Made by a program: the position numbers and the translations under genes. Positions 1-6,645 of a stretch of DNA of 64,000 nucleotides are shown in pieces. Each line of letters begins with the position of its first letter. The first letter of the stretch is position 1. The notes under the pieces were generated by a model that ran no database searches, was not told the DNA's origin, and worked only from the letters and a program-made list of their open reading frames with translations. The stretch spans positions 286,050-350,049 of the forward strand of contig NZ_JAASAH010000005.1 of NCBI RefSeq assembly GCF_012726235.1, in the 5' to 3' direction. The DNA is from Streptomyces sp. HNM0574. GTDB lineage: Bacteria > Actinomycetota > Actinomycetes > Streptomycetales > Streptomycetaceae.

Positions 1-358
1 GCACGGAGGCGAGGGCGCCGGGGCGCAGCATGTGCGCCGGCTGCCGCGGCGTGCCACCGCTCTGTCGCGGGCAGCAGCTCACGCACGGCGTGCTGGGATC
101 GGTACGGATTCCGCAGGTGGCAAAGCACATCCAGCACTCATCGGCACCCCCTCGCGTGCGCTCCCAGGCCGCTGACTCTCCGCCCAGAACAGAGCTGCAC
201 CACTCGTTGCCATGGGCTGCGGCAGCCGCACTTGGCGCCGCCGTAGCCGGCCGAGGGCGAGCACGTCATGCAGCACCGTGCCGGAATCGCCGTCGCACCC
301 GCCGCTGCGTCGGCCCTCGTCGATGTTCGCCAACGGCTGGCCCGGGTCGGTGTGTTGG
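1..358. other. left-edge region without a supportable gene
   Basis: No gene can be supported here. Both strands carry short overlapping frames without a Shine-Dalgarno (SD) site. One minus-strand frame (about 30-170) contains several close cysteines, including CWMCFATC and CVSCC, and could be a decayed zinc-binding reading frame cut by the window edge. That is a weak impression only. Confidence 0.3.
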
Positions 359-643
359 TCAGGGCGCTGGGGGCTGTGCCGGGGGCGTGTGGGTGTTCTG
401 GGGGACCTCGGAGAGGGCCTTTTTGATGATCACCTTGGAGAAGTAGCCGGAGGCGAAGGCGATGTTCATCAGCACGTACCAGAACTTCTCGGCGTCCGTC
501 ATGGTGATCAGGCCGTACTCGCTGAGGGCCTTCTTGCAGGGGACCTTCGCGAAGTAGGAAGCCGCGAACGCCAGGCATCCGAGGACGTACCAGAACGCCT
601 CCGGGCCCGTCGTCCGTCCGTGCCCGAGAACCTGCTGTTCCAT
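359..643 (-). CDS. small protein made of two tandem copies of an FWYVL...KKALSE motif
   Basis: 94 residues, function not recognised. The protein is an internal duplication: residues about 14-45 and 49-81 both follow the pattern FWYVL-x3-AFA-x2-YF-x-KV-x2-KKALSE. Each copy has an aromatic and hydrophobic stretch followed by a basic end, so each could be an amphipathic or membrane-associated helix. The tail is Pro/Thr rich. The ATG at 643 has a strong SD (GGAGGA, 3 nt before it). An internal ATG at 502 starts the second copy but has no SD, so the two-copy product is the better call. It stands alone, with the lytic transglycosylase gene about 450 bp away. Confidence 0.7.
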   Translation of the reverse strand: MEQQVLGHGRTTGPEAFWYVLGCLAFAASYFAKVPCKKALSEYGLITMTDAEKFWYVLMNIAFASGYFSKVIIKKALSEVPQNTHTPPAQPPAP

Positions 644-1092
644 GGCTCCTCCGCAGGATCACGCTGCGCAGGCCCGGCATCCCGCAGCTGTCGGGTCCGT
701 ACTGCCAATGTCGCGCCGGAGGGAGGGGGCGGCAAGTGAGTCCGTGCGGAGGAGCACCCTGGAGCCCACGGGTCGGGCGGAGGCTGCGGGAAGGGGGTCT
801 GACCTGGGCTTTCCTGGGAATTCCGAGAAGTTTTCCCCAGGGCTTGACACGTGGGCATAGCGGAGGAAACTGGGACTTACACCAGACAACCGGAGAGCCG
901 CACCGTCGGCGGAGACGTTCGTCGGCAGGAGACGCTTAGCAGGCTCTGGCTAGGGCCCCGGAAGCCGACTCGTGGACCGGAACCTTGGCGACGACCAAGG
1001 CGGATGGGCGAGGCACAGACTTCCGGGGACTGCTCTGTCCGGGGATCCGTCGGGCGCGGTCGGGTCCCCGGTTCTGTGTGCCGGCGGCTTCC
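644..1092. other. intergenic region
   Basis: Spacer between two minus-strand genes. It should hold the promoter of the duplicated small protein and the 3' flank of the MltG-like gene. A TTGACA hexamer lies at 844-849 on the plus strand, but I find no convincing -10 and no plus-strand gene follows. Nothing else is recognisable. Confidence 0.4.
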
Positions 1093-1875
1093 TCAGTTCC
1101 CCTGTTCGCGGTTGAACTCGCGTACGTGCTTCTCGTGTTGGGCGTACGTCGTCGAGAAGCGGGTGTCGCCGGGCTTGACGGTGACGAAGTAGAGCCAGTC
1201 GCCCTTCGGGGGGTTCGCGGCGGCGCGGAGGGCGTGTTCGCCGGGGTTGTTGACGGGGGTCGGGGGCAGGCCCTTGTGGCGGTAGGTGTTGTAGGGGCTG
1301 TCCAGGCGGGTGTCCGCGTGCGTGGTCGTGAGGGTGGAGCGGCCCAGCGCGTAGTTGATCGTGGAGTCGAACTCCAGGGGTTTGTGCTGGTCGAGGCGGT
1401 TGTCGATGACGCGCGCGACCTTGGCCATGTCCTCGGGGGTGTCCGCCTCCGCCTGCACGAGGCTGGCGACGACGACCGTCTCGTACGCGCCGGCGTGCGC
1501 GTCCGGGATGCGCTCCTTGGCGGTGTTCACCATGTAGGAGAGCAGGGAGGACGGGGTGGTGTTCCGGTCGACCGGATAGGTGGCCGGGAAGAGGTAGCCC
1601 TCGGGGTTGCCGTGCGCCTGGCGGGGGAGGCCCAGCGTGCCGTCGCGGGCGCCCTTCTTCGCGGCCTTCTTCGTCGTCCCGGCCGGTTCGCCGAGCGCCT
1701 TGTCGATCGCCGCGTACACCTGCGTCGCGCGGTGGCCCTCGGGGATCACGAGCGTCGCGGGGCGCTGTTCGCCGGACGGACGGATGATCAGCAGCACGGT
1801 GACGACCGCGGCGGCCACCAGGACGCAGAGCCCGGCGACCGTCAGCACCAGCCGTCGCTTCCTCCTGGGAGTCAT
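1093..1875 (-). CDS. MltG-like endolytic transglycosylase (YceG family)
   Basis: 260 residues, single-pass membrane protein expected to cleave nascent glycan strands outside the membrane. A basic N-terminus (RRKRR) is followed by a transmembrane helix at about 9-31. YceG-family blocks follow in order: PEGYLFPATY (91-100), ASLVQAEA (137-144) and the conserved NRL (159-161). E143 is the best match to the catalytic glutamate. Later blocks are LEFDSTINYALG and the C-terminal SPYNTYRHKGLPPTPVNNPG. It is shorter than standard MltG (about 340 or more residues) and is not beside aroE/alaS genes, so it is probably a second, compact paralogue. Family call is secure; the cellular role is inferred. Confidence 0.85.
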   Translation of the reverse strand: MTPRRKRRLVLTVAGLCVLVAAAVVTVLLIIRPSGEQRPATLVIPEGHRATQVYAAIDKALGEPAGTTKKAAKKGARDGTLGLPRQAHGNPEGYLFPATYPVDRNTTPSSLLSYMVNTAKERIPDAHAGAYETVVVASLVQAEADTPEDMAKVARVIDNRLDQHKPLEFDSTINYALGRSTLTTTHADTRLDSPYNTYRHKGLPPTPVNNPGEHALRAAANPPKGDWLYFVTVKPGDTRFSTTYAQHEKHVREFNREQGN

Positions 1876-1986
1876 ACGGGCACGCTACGGCGCGGTCCTG
1901 TGCGGTGGGCAGGCGGTGCCCGCCGAGTGGAGCACGGGCGGGGTGAGCGGGCGGCCGTTGTCAGTGGCCGGGTGCAGGATGTGGTG

Positions 1987-2715
1987 ATGGCGAGGACACG
2001 GGCGAACACGACGGGTACGGGCCGGGGTTCGGGTGCGACGGCGGGAGGCGCGATGGGCGGCGGGACGGCGGGGGTGCAGCGGCCGGAGATCGCGCTGCCC
2101 GCGCTGCGGCCGTACGACGGCTCGGGGCTGCGGCCCGGAGGGGACTACGACGGGCTGGAGTTCGCGGACACCGACCTCTCGGTCACGGACGCCGCGGGGG
2201 CGACGTTCATGGACTGCGGGATCTACCGGTGCTCGCTGGACTCGGCGCGCTGGGAGCGGGCGCGGCTGATCGACACGGTGGCCGAGGGTGTGTGGGGCGT
2301 GGGCACGGATCTCGGGGGCGCCGGGCTGCGGGACGTCGAGCTCGGGGACGTGCGGATGGGCGGTGTTCAGCTGCACGGGGGTCAGCTGGACCGGGTCCTG
2401 GTGCGCGGCGGGAAGATCGACTTCCTGAATCTGCGGCAGGCCGCGCTGAAGGACGTCGTCTTCGAGGGCTGCGTGCTCGTCGAGCCGGACTTCGCGGGAG
2501 CCGTGCTGGAGCGGGTGGCGTTCCCCGGATGCGTGCTGCGCGGCGTCGACTTCACGCAGGCGACGCTGACGGACGTGGATCTGCGGGACGTCGCGGAGCT
2601 GGACATCTCGGCCGGTGCGGGGCGGCTCTCCGGCGCGGTGATCCGCCCGGCGCAACTGATGGACCTGGCCCCGGTGTTCGCGGCGGAACTGGGCGTACGC
2701 GTGGTCGACGGCTGA
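1987..2715 (+). CDS. pentapeptide-repeat protein
   Basis: 242 residues. After a Gly/Thr-rich leader (1-35), most of the chain consists of five-residue steps with Leu, Val or Phe at the central position (for example GLRDV, ELGDV, RMGGV, AALKD, VVFEG, ATLTD, VDLRD). This is the signature of a right-handed quadrilateral beta-helix. No catalytic domain or membrane segment is visible. The ATG at 1987 is chosen because the long upstream reading frame has no family similarity and is antisense to the transglycosylase gene. Members of this family include topoisomerase-protecting DNA mimics, but nothing here identifies a target. Confidence 0.8.
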   Translation: MARTRANTTGTGRGSGATAGGAMGGGTAGVQRPEIALPALRPYDGSGLRPGGDYDGLEFADTDLSVTDAAGATFMDCGIYRCSLDSARWERARLIDTVAEGVWGVGTDLGGAGLRDVELGDVRMGGVQLHGGQLDRVLVRGGKIDFLNLRQAALKDVVFEGCVLVEPDFAGAVLERVAFPGCVLRGVDFTQATLTDVDLRDVAELDISAGAGRLSGAVIRPAQLMDLAPVFAAELGVRVVDG

Positions 2716-2775
2716 GGGCCTGCGCCGGTGCCGGGCGTGCGGGGACGAGGGCCCCCGTACGCCCGGCGGGGCGGG

Positions 2776-3300
2776 TCAGATGCCGAACGGAGCCGCGTAG
2801 CGGACGGTGCCGCGGGGCAGCGGGTCGGCGTCGTCGAGGGTGAGCGCCATCGAGGCCTCGTCCGGGACGTCGATGCTCAGGCCGATGCCCGCGGCGGAGG
2901 CGGGGGTGAAGCCGAAGCGGGGGTAGTACTCGGGGTGCCCGAGGACGACGACGTGGTGCTCGCCGCGTTCGCGCGCGTAGTCGAGCGCGGTGCGGATGGC
3001 CGCCGAGCCGGCGCCGGTCCGCTGGTGTGCCGGGAGGACGGCGCAGGGCGCCAGGCACAGCGCCGGTGCCGCGTCGATGTGGCAGCGGGTCAGCAGGGCG
3101 TGGGCGACGGGGGCGCCGTGCTGGTCCGTGGCGACGACGGACAGGCCGTCGATCCAGGCCGCCGGGTCGGCGCGCAGGGCGTCGACGAGGTCGGCCTCCT
3201 CAGCCGTCGGGAAGGCGGCGAGGACGATCTCGCGGATGGCGGGGACGTCGGCGGCGGTCTCGGCGCGGGTGTGCCAGGTGTGCGTGCGTGATGCGGTCAT
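2776..3300 (-). CDS. GNAT-family N-acetyltransferase
   Basis: 174 residues, one GNAT domain, close to the YhbS-like group. It begins with the typical RAETAADVPAIREI strand-helix. The acetyl-CoA loop is represented by LPAHQRTGAGSAAIRTALD (about 88-106; QRTGAG replaces the usual Q/RxxGxG/A). It ends with the VVVLGHPEYYPRFGF motif common in this subgroup. The acceptor substrate is unknown. The ATG at 3300 has no SD (pyrimidine-rich sequence precedes it), while a 22-codon ORF with an excellent SD lies just upstream on the same strand. Confidence 0.85.
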   Translation of the reverse strand: MTASRTHTWHTRAETAADVPAIREIVLAAFPTAEEADLVDALRADPAAWIDGLSVVATDQHGAPVAHALLTRCHIDAAPALCLAPCAVLPAHQRTGAGSAAIRTALDYARERGEHHVVVLGHPEYYPRFGFTPASAAGIGLSIDVPDEASMALTLDDADPLPRGTVRYAAPFGI

Positions 3301-3384
3301 GAGGGAGGTGAATCCGTTTCATGGTGGTGTTCGTGGAGGTCGCCCCGCGAGCTCACGCTCCCGGCGAGGGCGGTGCGGAAGAGA

Positions 3385-3453
3385 TCAGGCCACGGCCCGG
3401 GACGTGAGGAGGAACCGGGTGCCGCTCGCGGCGGTGGCCATCTGCGCGGTCAT
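3385..3453 (-). CDS. possible 22-residue leader peptide upstream of the GNAT gene
   Basis: The frame starts with ATG at 3453, preceded by GGAGGTGAGG, which is close to a perfect SD with 8 nt from GGAGG to the start. It encodes MTAQMATAASGTRFLLTSRA-VA and stops at 3385. The GNAT start lies 84 nt downstream and lacks an SD of its own. The arrangement resembles an upstream regulatory ORF or leader peptide. Its existence as a translated peptide is inferred from the ribosome-binding site only. Confidence 0.4.
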   Translation of the reverse strand: MTAQMATAASGTRFLLTSRAVA

Positions 3454-3545
3454 CAACCTCACCTCCCTGAATCTGCTCTTCGGTACGCGTCGGACACGAA
3501 CGCCGTTCACCGTAACACCGTCGCGGCGGGGCGCCGCCGCCCGCT

Positions 3546-4043
3546 TCAGACGCGGGGGTAGCGGCTGTGGAGGAGCCAGGTGGTGGGGTTGTCGGCGAGG
3601 CCGTCGTGCATGTCGGTGAGGTCGGCGAGGAGGTCGTGCAGGAAGTCGCGGGCCTCGCGGCGCAGGAGGGAGTGCTCGAAGGTGAGGGGCCGGGTGCCGG
3701 GGTCGTCCCAGTCGGCGCTGATGTCGACCCAGCCGAAGCGGCGCTCGAAGCGGAGGAGGTCGGTGGTCTCCGTCAGGTCCAGCTCGGCGCGGTGCGGGCC
3801 GGGGGAGCGGCTGCCGCGCGGGTCGCCGTCCAGCAGCTCGACGATGTCGCAGAGGGCCCAGGCGAAGTCGAGTACGGGCACCCATCCCCAGGCCGTGGAC
3901 ACCTCGCGGTCGGCCCTGGTGTCGGCGAGGTAGAAGTCGCCGCAGAAGAGGTCGTGACGCAGGGCCCGGACGTCCGCGGTGCGGTAGTCCGTCTGCGGGG
4001 GGTCGGGGAAGCGGCGGGAGAGGGAGTAGCCGATGTCGAGCAC
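3546..4043 (-). CDS. conserved hypothetical protein
   Basis: 165 residues, not recognised. The chain is acidic and rich in Asp, Trp and aromatic residues (GWVPVLDFAWALCDIVELLDGD, split here as GWVPVLDFAWAL and CDIVELLDGD). It has no signal peptide or transmembrane helix, so it is probably cytosolic. The GTG at 4043 is used as start; the SD is weak. It lies between the GNAT gene and terD on the same strand but is separated from terD by a terminator-like hairpin, so it is probably its own unit. Confidence 0.65.
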   Translation of the reverse strand: MLDIGYSLSRRFPDPPQTDYRTADVRALRHDLFCGDFYLADTRADREVSTAWGWVPVLDFAWALCDIVELLDGDPRGSRSPGPHRAELDLTETTDLLRFERRFGWVDISADWDDPGTRPLTFEHSLLRREARDFLHDLLADLTDMHDGLADNPTTWLLHSRYPRV

Positions 4044-4074
4044 GGACAGATGGTGTCACGGGCCCGGGGACGGC

Positions 4075-4105
4075 CGGGGCCCGGCGTACGTGGTGCCGGG
4101 CCCCG
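4075..4105 (-). terminator. hairpin downstream of terD
   Basis: Perfect 11-bp inverted repeat CGGGGCCCGGC (4075-4085) / GCCGGGCCCCG (4095-4105) with a 9-nt loop. It lies 25 nt past the terD stop on its coding strand. There is no U-tract, as is usual for Streptomyces terminators. Confidence 0.6.
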
Positions 4106-4129
4106 AGCCGTGGGCGTCAGGAGGTGACG

Positions 4130-4705
4130 TCAGACGTTGACGCCGAAGTCCTGGGCGATGCCGACGAGGCCGGAGGCGTAGCCCTGGCCGACGGCGCGGA
4201 ACTTCCACTCCGCGCCGTTGCGGTACAGCTCGCCGAAGACCATGGCGGTCTCGGTGGCGGCGTCCTCGCTCAGGTCGTAGCGGGCGATCTCGGACTGGTC
4301 GGCCTGGTTGATGATGCGGATGAAGGCGTTCCGCACCTGGCCGAAGTTCTGGCTGCGCGACTCGGCGTCGTAGATGGACACCGGGAAGACGATCTTGTCG
4401 ATGTCCGCCGGCAGCGCGCTGAGGTTGACGTTGATCTGCTCGTCGTCGCCCTCGCCCTCGCCGGTGACGTTGTCGCCGGTGTGGACGATCGACTGGTCCG
4501 GCGTCGCCTTGTTGTTGAAGAAGACGAAGTGCTGGTCCGAGTAGACCTTGCTGCTCGGGTTGACCGCGATGGCGCTCGCGTCGAGGTCGAAGTCCGTGCC
4601 GGTGGTCGTGCGGACGTCCCAGCCGAGGCCGACCGTGACGGCCGTGAGGCCCGGCGCCTCCTTGGTGAGGGAGACGTTGCCGCCCTTGGACAGGCTTACA
4701 GCCAT
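4130..4705 (-). CDS. terD: TerD-family stress/tellurium-resistance protein
   Basis: 191 residues, the full length of a single TerD domain. TerD proteins are calcium-binding cytosolic proteins linked to tellurite, oxidative and envelope stress; streptomycetes carry many copies, several affecting development. Visible hallmarks are the start [18 protein letters not shown], the DFDLDASAI calcium-site strand, [15 protein letters not shown], and [21 protein letters not shown] split as [12 protein letters not shown] and AMVFGELYR. The acidic Asp clusters needed for calcium are present. No other ter genes are adjacent, so this is an orphan copy. The paralogue type cannot be decided from sequence alone. 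Confidence 0.93.
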   Translation of the reverse strand: MAVSLSKGGNVSLTKEAPGLTAVTVGLGWDVRTTTGTDFDLDASAIAVNPSSKVYSDQHFVFFNNKATPDQSIVHTGDNVTGEGEGDDEQINVNLSALPADIDKIVFPVSIYDAESRSQNFGQVRNAFIRIINQADQSEIARYDLSEDAATETAMVFGELYRNGAEWKFRAVGQGYASGLVGIAQDFGVNV

Positions 4706-4917
4706 GGGGATGCCCTTCTGTCGAAGTACGTGGTGAGGTCGTTCTCCTCACCCTGCACAACGCGCCTGGGGCAAAGCCGGGTTCCACGTTTCGGACCTTG
4801 ATTGCGTCGCGTGCTCCGGCGGACGTGCGACGCGGCGCGATCCGGCCACCTCGCGGGCCTGACGGGGCCGTTCCGCGGCGGAAATCCGGGTGACGGGGCC
4901 ACCCGGGAGGCGGGATC

Positions 4918-5355
4918 ATGGGACACATGTCCGGTCCCTATGTCATCCGCGGCTCGGTCTCCCTGCCGGAGTCCGAGCTCTCGTGGCGTTTCTCGCGCTC
5001 CTCGGGGCCGGGTGGGCAGCACGTCAACACCAGCGACAGCCGGGCCGAGCTCCGCTTCGACCTCGCCGCGACCCACGCGCTCCCCGAGGTGTGGAAGGAG
5101 CGCGCGCTGGAGCGGCTGGCCGGGCGGCTGACGGACGGGGTGCTGGTCGTACGGGCGAGTGAGCACCGGTCGCAGTGGCGGAACCGGGAGACGGCGGCCG
5201 TGCGGATGGCTTCGCTGCTCGCGGAGGCGACGGCTCCGCCGCCGCGGGCGCGGCGGAAGAAGAAGGTGTCGCGGGGGGCGAATGAGCGGCGGCTTCGGGC
5301 GAAGCAGCGGCAGGGGGAGTTGAAGCGGGGGCGGTCCGGGCGGGGGTGGGACTAG
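4918..5355 (+). CDS. arfB: peptide-release factor-like hydrolase ArfB (YaeJ)
   Basis: 145 residues. It rescues stalled ribosomes by hydrolysing the peptidyl-tRNA ester. The N-terminal domain carries the catalytic GGQ loop (residues 32-34 in SSGPGGQHVNT), which acts in the peptidyl-transferase centre. The C-terminal tail from about residue 108 is very basic (RARRKKK, ERRLRAKQRQ), matching the ArfB tail that enters the empty mRNA channel. Length is typical. The ATG at 4918 has a good SD (GGGAGG); a second ATG three codons later is possible. Confidence 0.92.
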   Translation: MGHMSGPYVIRGSVSLPESELSWRFSRSSGPGGQHVNTSDSRAELRFDLAATHALPEVWKERALERLAGRLTDGVLVVRASEHRSQWRNRETAAVRMASLLAEATAPPPRARRKKKVSRGANERRLRAKQRQGELKRGRSGRGWD

Positions 5356-5435
5356 GGCTGCCGCCCTGCTCGGGGGCTTCGCTTCGCGGGGTGCGGCTGT
5401 TTGTGTGCTGCGGGGTGCGGGTGCGTCGTGGCTGG

Positions 5436-5666
5436 GCTTTTTGCGCAGTTCCCCGCGCCCCTTTTCGCGGGCCGGCCCCGCTTGGGAGGTCTGCGCCGAG
5501 GCGCAGGGCTGGCAAGCGCAGCGCGCTCACCCCGGCGCGGGGTGCTCATCGCCGTCACCGGACCACCCCGTACGCCGTGGCCGTTCGCGCAGTTCCCCGC
5601 GCCCCCAAGAAGCGCCGTTCCCCGCGCCCCCAGGAGGGCGCCGTTCCCCGCGCCCCTGGCGGGGCG
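5436..5666. repeat. cluster of GCAGTTCCCCGCGCCCC-type intergenic repeats
   Basis: At least four copies of a GTTCCCCGCGCCCC core, two of them preceded by GCGCA, lie between arfB and the flavin reductase gene. Further copies occur at about 42074-42123, after cutC. From memory this is an abundant dispersed intergenic element of Streptomyces genomes. Both clusters lie between convergent genes, where a bidirectional terminator would be useful. Confidence 0.6.
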
Positions 5667-5672
5667 CGCCCC

Positions 5673-6275
5673 TCAGCCCAAGGTGCGGTAGCGCCCCCGG
5701 TAGTACGTGAGGGGGCCCGTGTCGTCGGTGTGCTGGAGGGTGGTGGCGAGGACGTGGCCGATGACGAGGGTGTGGTCGCCGGCGGCGATCCGCTGCTCGG
5801 TGCGGCACTCGACGGCGGCGAGCGCGTCGTCCACGACGGGGGCGCCGGACGCCTGGCCGCGGGTGTGCGGGAGTTCGGTGAACAGGAGGCGGTCGCTGAG
5901 CCTGCCCTTCATCGCGAACCGGCCGGCGGTCTGGCGCTGCGCGTCGGTGAGGAGGGAGACCGCCCAGAGCGGCTGGCGCTCCAGGAGTTCGTCCATCCGG
6001 GAGCCGGTGCGGACGCTGACGAGGACGAGCGGCGGTTCGAGGGAGACGGAGAGGAAGGCGGTGGCGGTCATGCCGACGTCGGCGCCGCGCGGGCCGTCCT
6101 CCGGGTCGTAGGCCGTCACCAGCACCACGCCCGCCGCCAGTCGCGCCATCGCGGCGCGGAACTCGTCCTCGCTCACCCCACCAGCATGGGGCATCGGCGC
6201 GGGGGCGGCGGGGTCGGCGGCGGGGGAGGCCGTGGGGAGGGAAGGGACCGTCTGCTGCTGCACTGCTTGGGACAC
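5673..6275 (-). CDS. flavin reductase-like, FMN-binding split-barrel protein
   Basis: About 200 residues. Family members reduce FMN or FAD with NAD(P)H, often supplying a partner monooxygenase. The family blocks are clear: EDEFRAAMARLAAGVVLVTA, then GMTATAFLSVSLEPPLVLVSV split as GMTATAFLSVS and LEPPLVLVSV, and GDHTLVIGHV near the end. The first 35 residues are Pro/Ala/Gln-rich and disordered. The start is uncertain: the frame is open further upstream, and GTG codons at 6296, 6290, 6284 and 6275 have no SD. The GTG at 6275 is used. No monooxygenase gene is adjacent, so the partner is unknown. Confidence 0.8.
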   Translation of the reverse strand: MSQAVQQQTVPSLPTASPAADPAAPAPMPHAGGVSEDEFRAAMARLAAGVVLVTAYDPEDGPRGADVGMTATAFLSVSLEPPLVLVSVRTGSRMDELLERQPLWAVSLLTDAQRQTAGRFAMKGRLSDRLLFTELPHTRGQASGAPVVDDALAAVECRTEQRIAAGDHTLVIGHVLATTLQHTDDTGPLTYYRGRYRTLG

Positions 6276-6645
6276 GTCAAGAACGCTAACGAACACCGGA
6301 TGCCCCGTGCATCGGCCTCCCGCCCGAGCATGCGCCGCGCGGGGTCCTAGGACCTTCCGCCGGTGACGGGTGCGGTCCCACCTGGCCGGATTCGACGGCA
6401 ATGGTCCCGCCGCGGTCCCGCCCCGTGCGAAGGTGATCACGTATTCAACAACCGGGCAGGTGTGGCAGGCTCCCACGCAGCGCGCTCAATACACCACACA
6501 CGCTTGTGACTTGAGCCACATAATGCGGGAAATGTTGACCCTGTGTACCGAGTGAAGAGCTCGCTGTGATTCAGTGGCCGATGGCAGTTGGACAATGACG
6601 TCCCGCGAACACCTGGAGTTGACTCACGAGGCTCAGGGGAGGGCG
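6276..6645. other. divergent regulatory region upstream of cdgB
   Basis: 370 bp between the divergent flavin reductase and cdgB genes, noticeably richer in A+T from about 6440 to 6560. It contains the imperfect palindrome described separately at 6505-6520 and otherwise no gene. Promoters of both flanking genes should lie here. Confidence 0.5.
6505..6520. promoter_or_regulatory. imperfect palindrome upstream of cdgB, candidate BldD box
   Basis: TGTGACTTGAGCCACA reads nearly the same on both strands (12 of 16 positions) and lies about 125 bp before the cdgB start. The GTGAC/GCCAC half-sites resemble BldD-type operators. BldD is known to bind upstream of cdgB in S. coelicolor. The assignment to BldD is inference. 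Confidence 0.4.

Noticed and set aside
985..1986. long plus-strand frame leading into the pentapeptide gene
   Set aside because: It is antisense to the MltG-like gene, has no family similarity, and the pentapeptide protein begins at 1987.
6574..6645. earlier ATG starts for cdgB at 6574 and 6595
   Set aside because: Neither has an SD; the ATG at 6646 has AGGGGAGGG and begins at the conserved METESEPYV.
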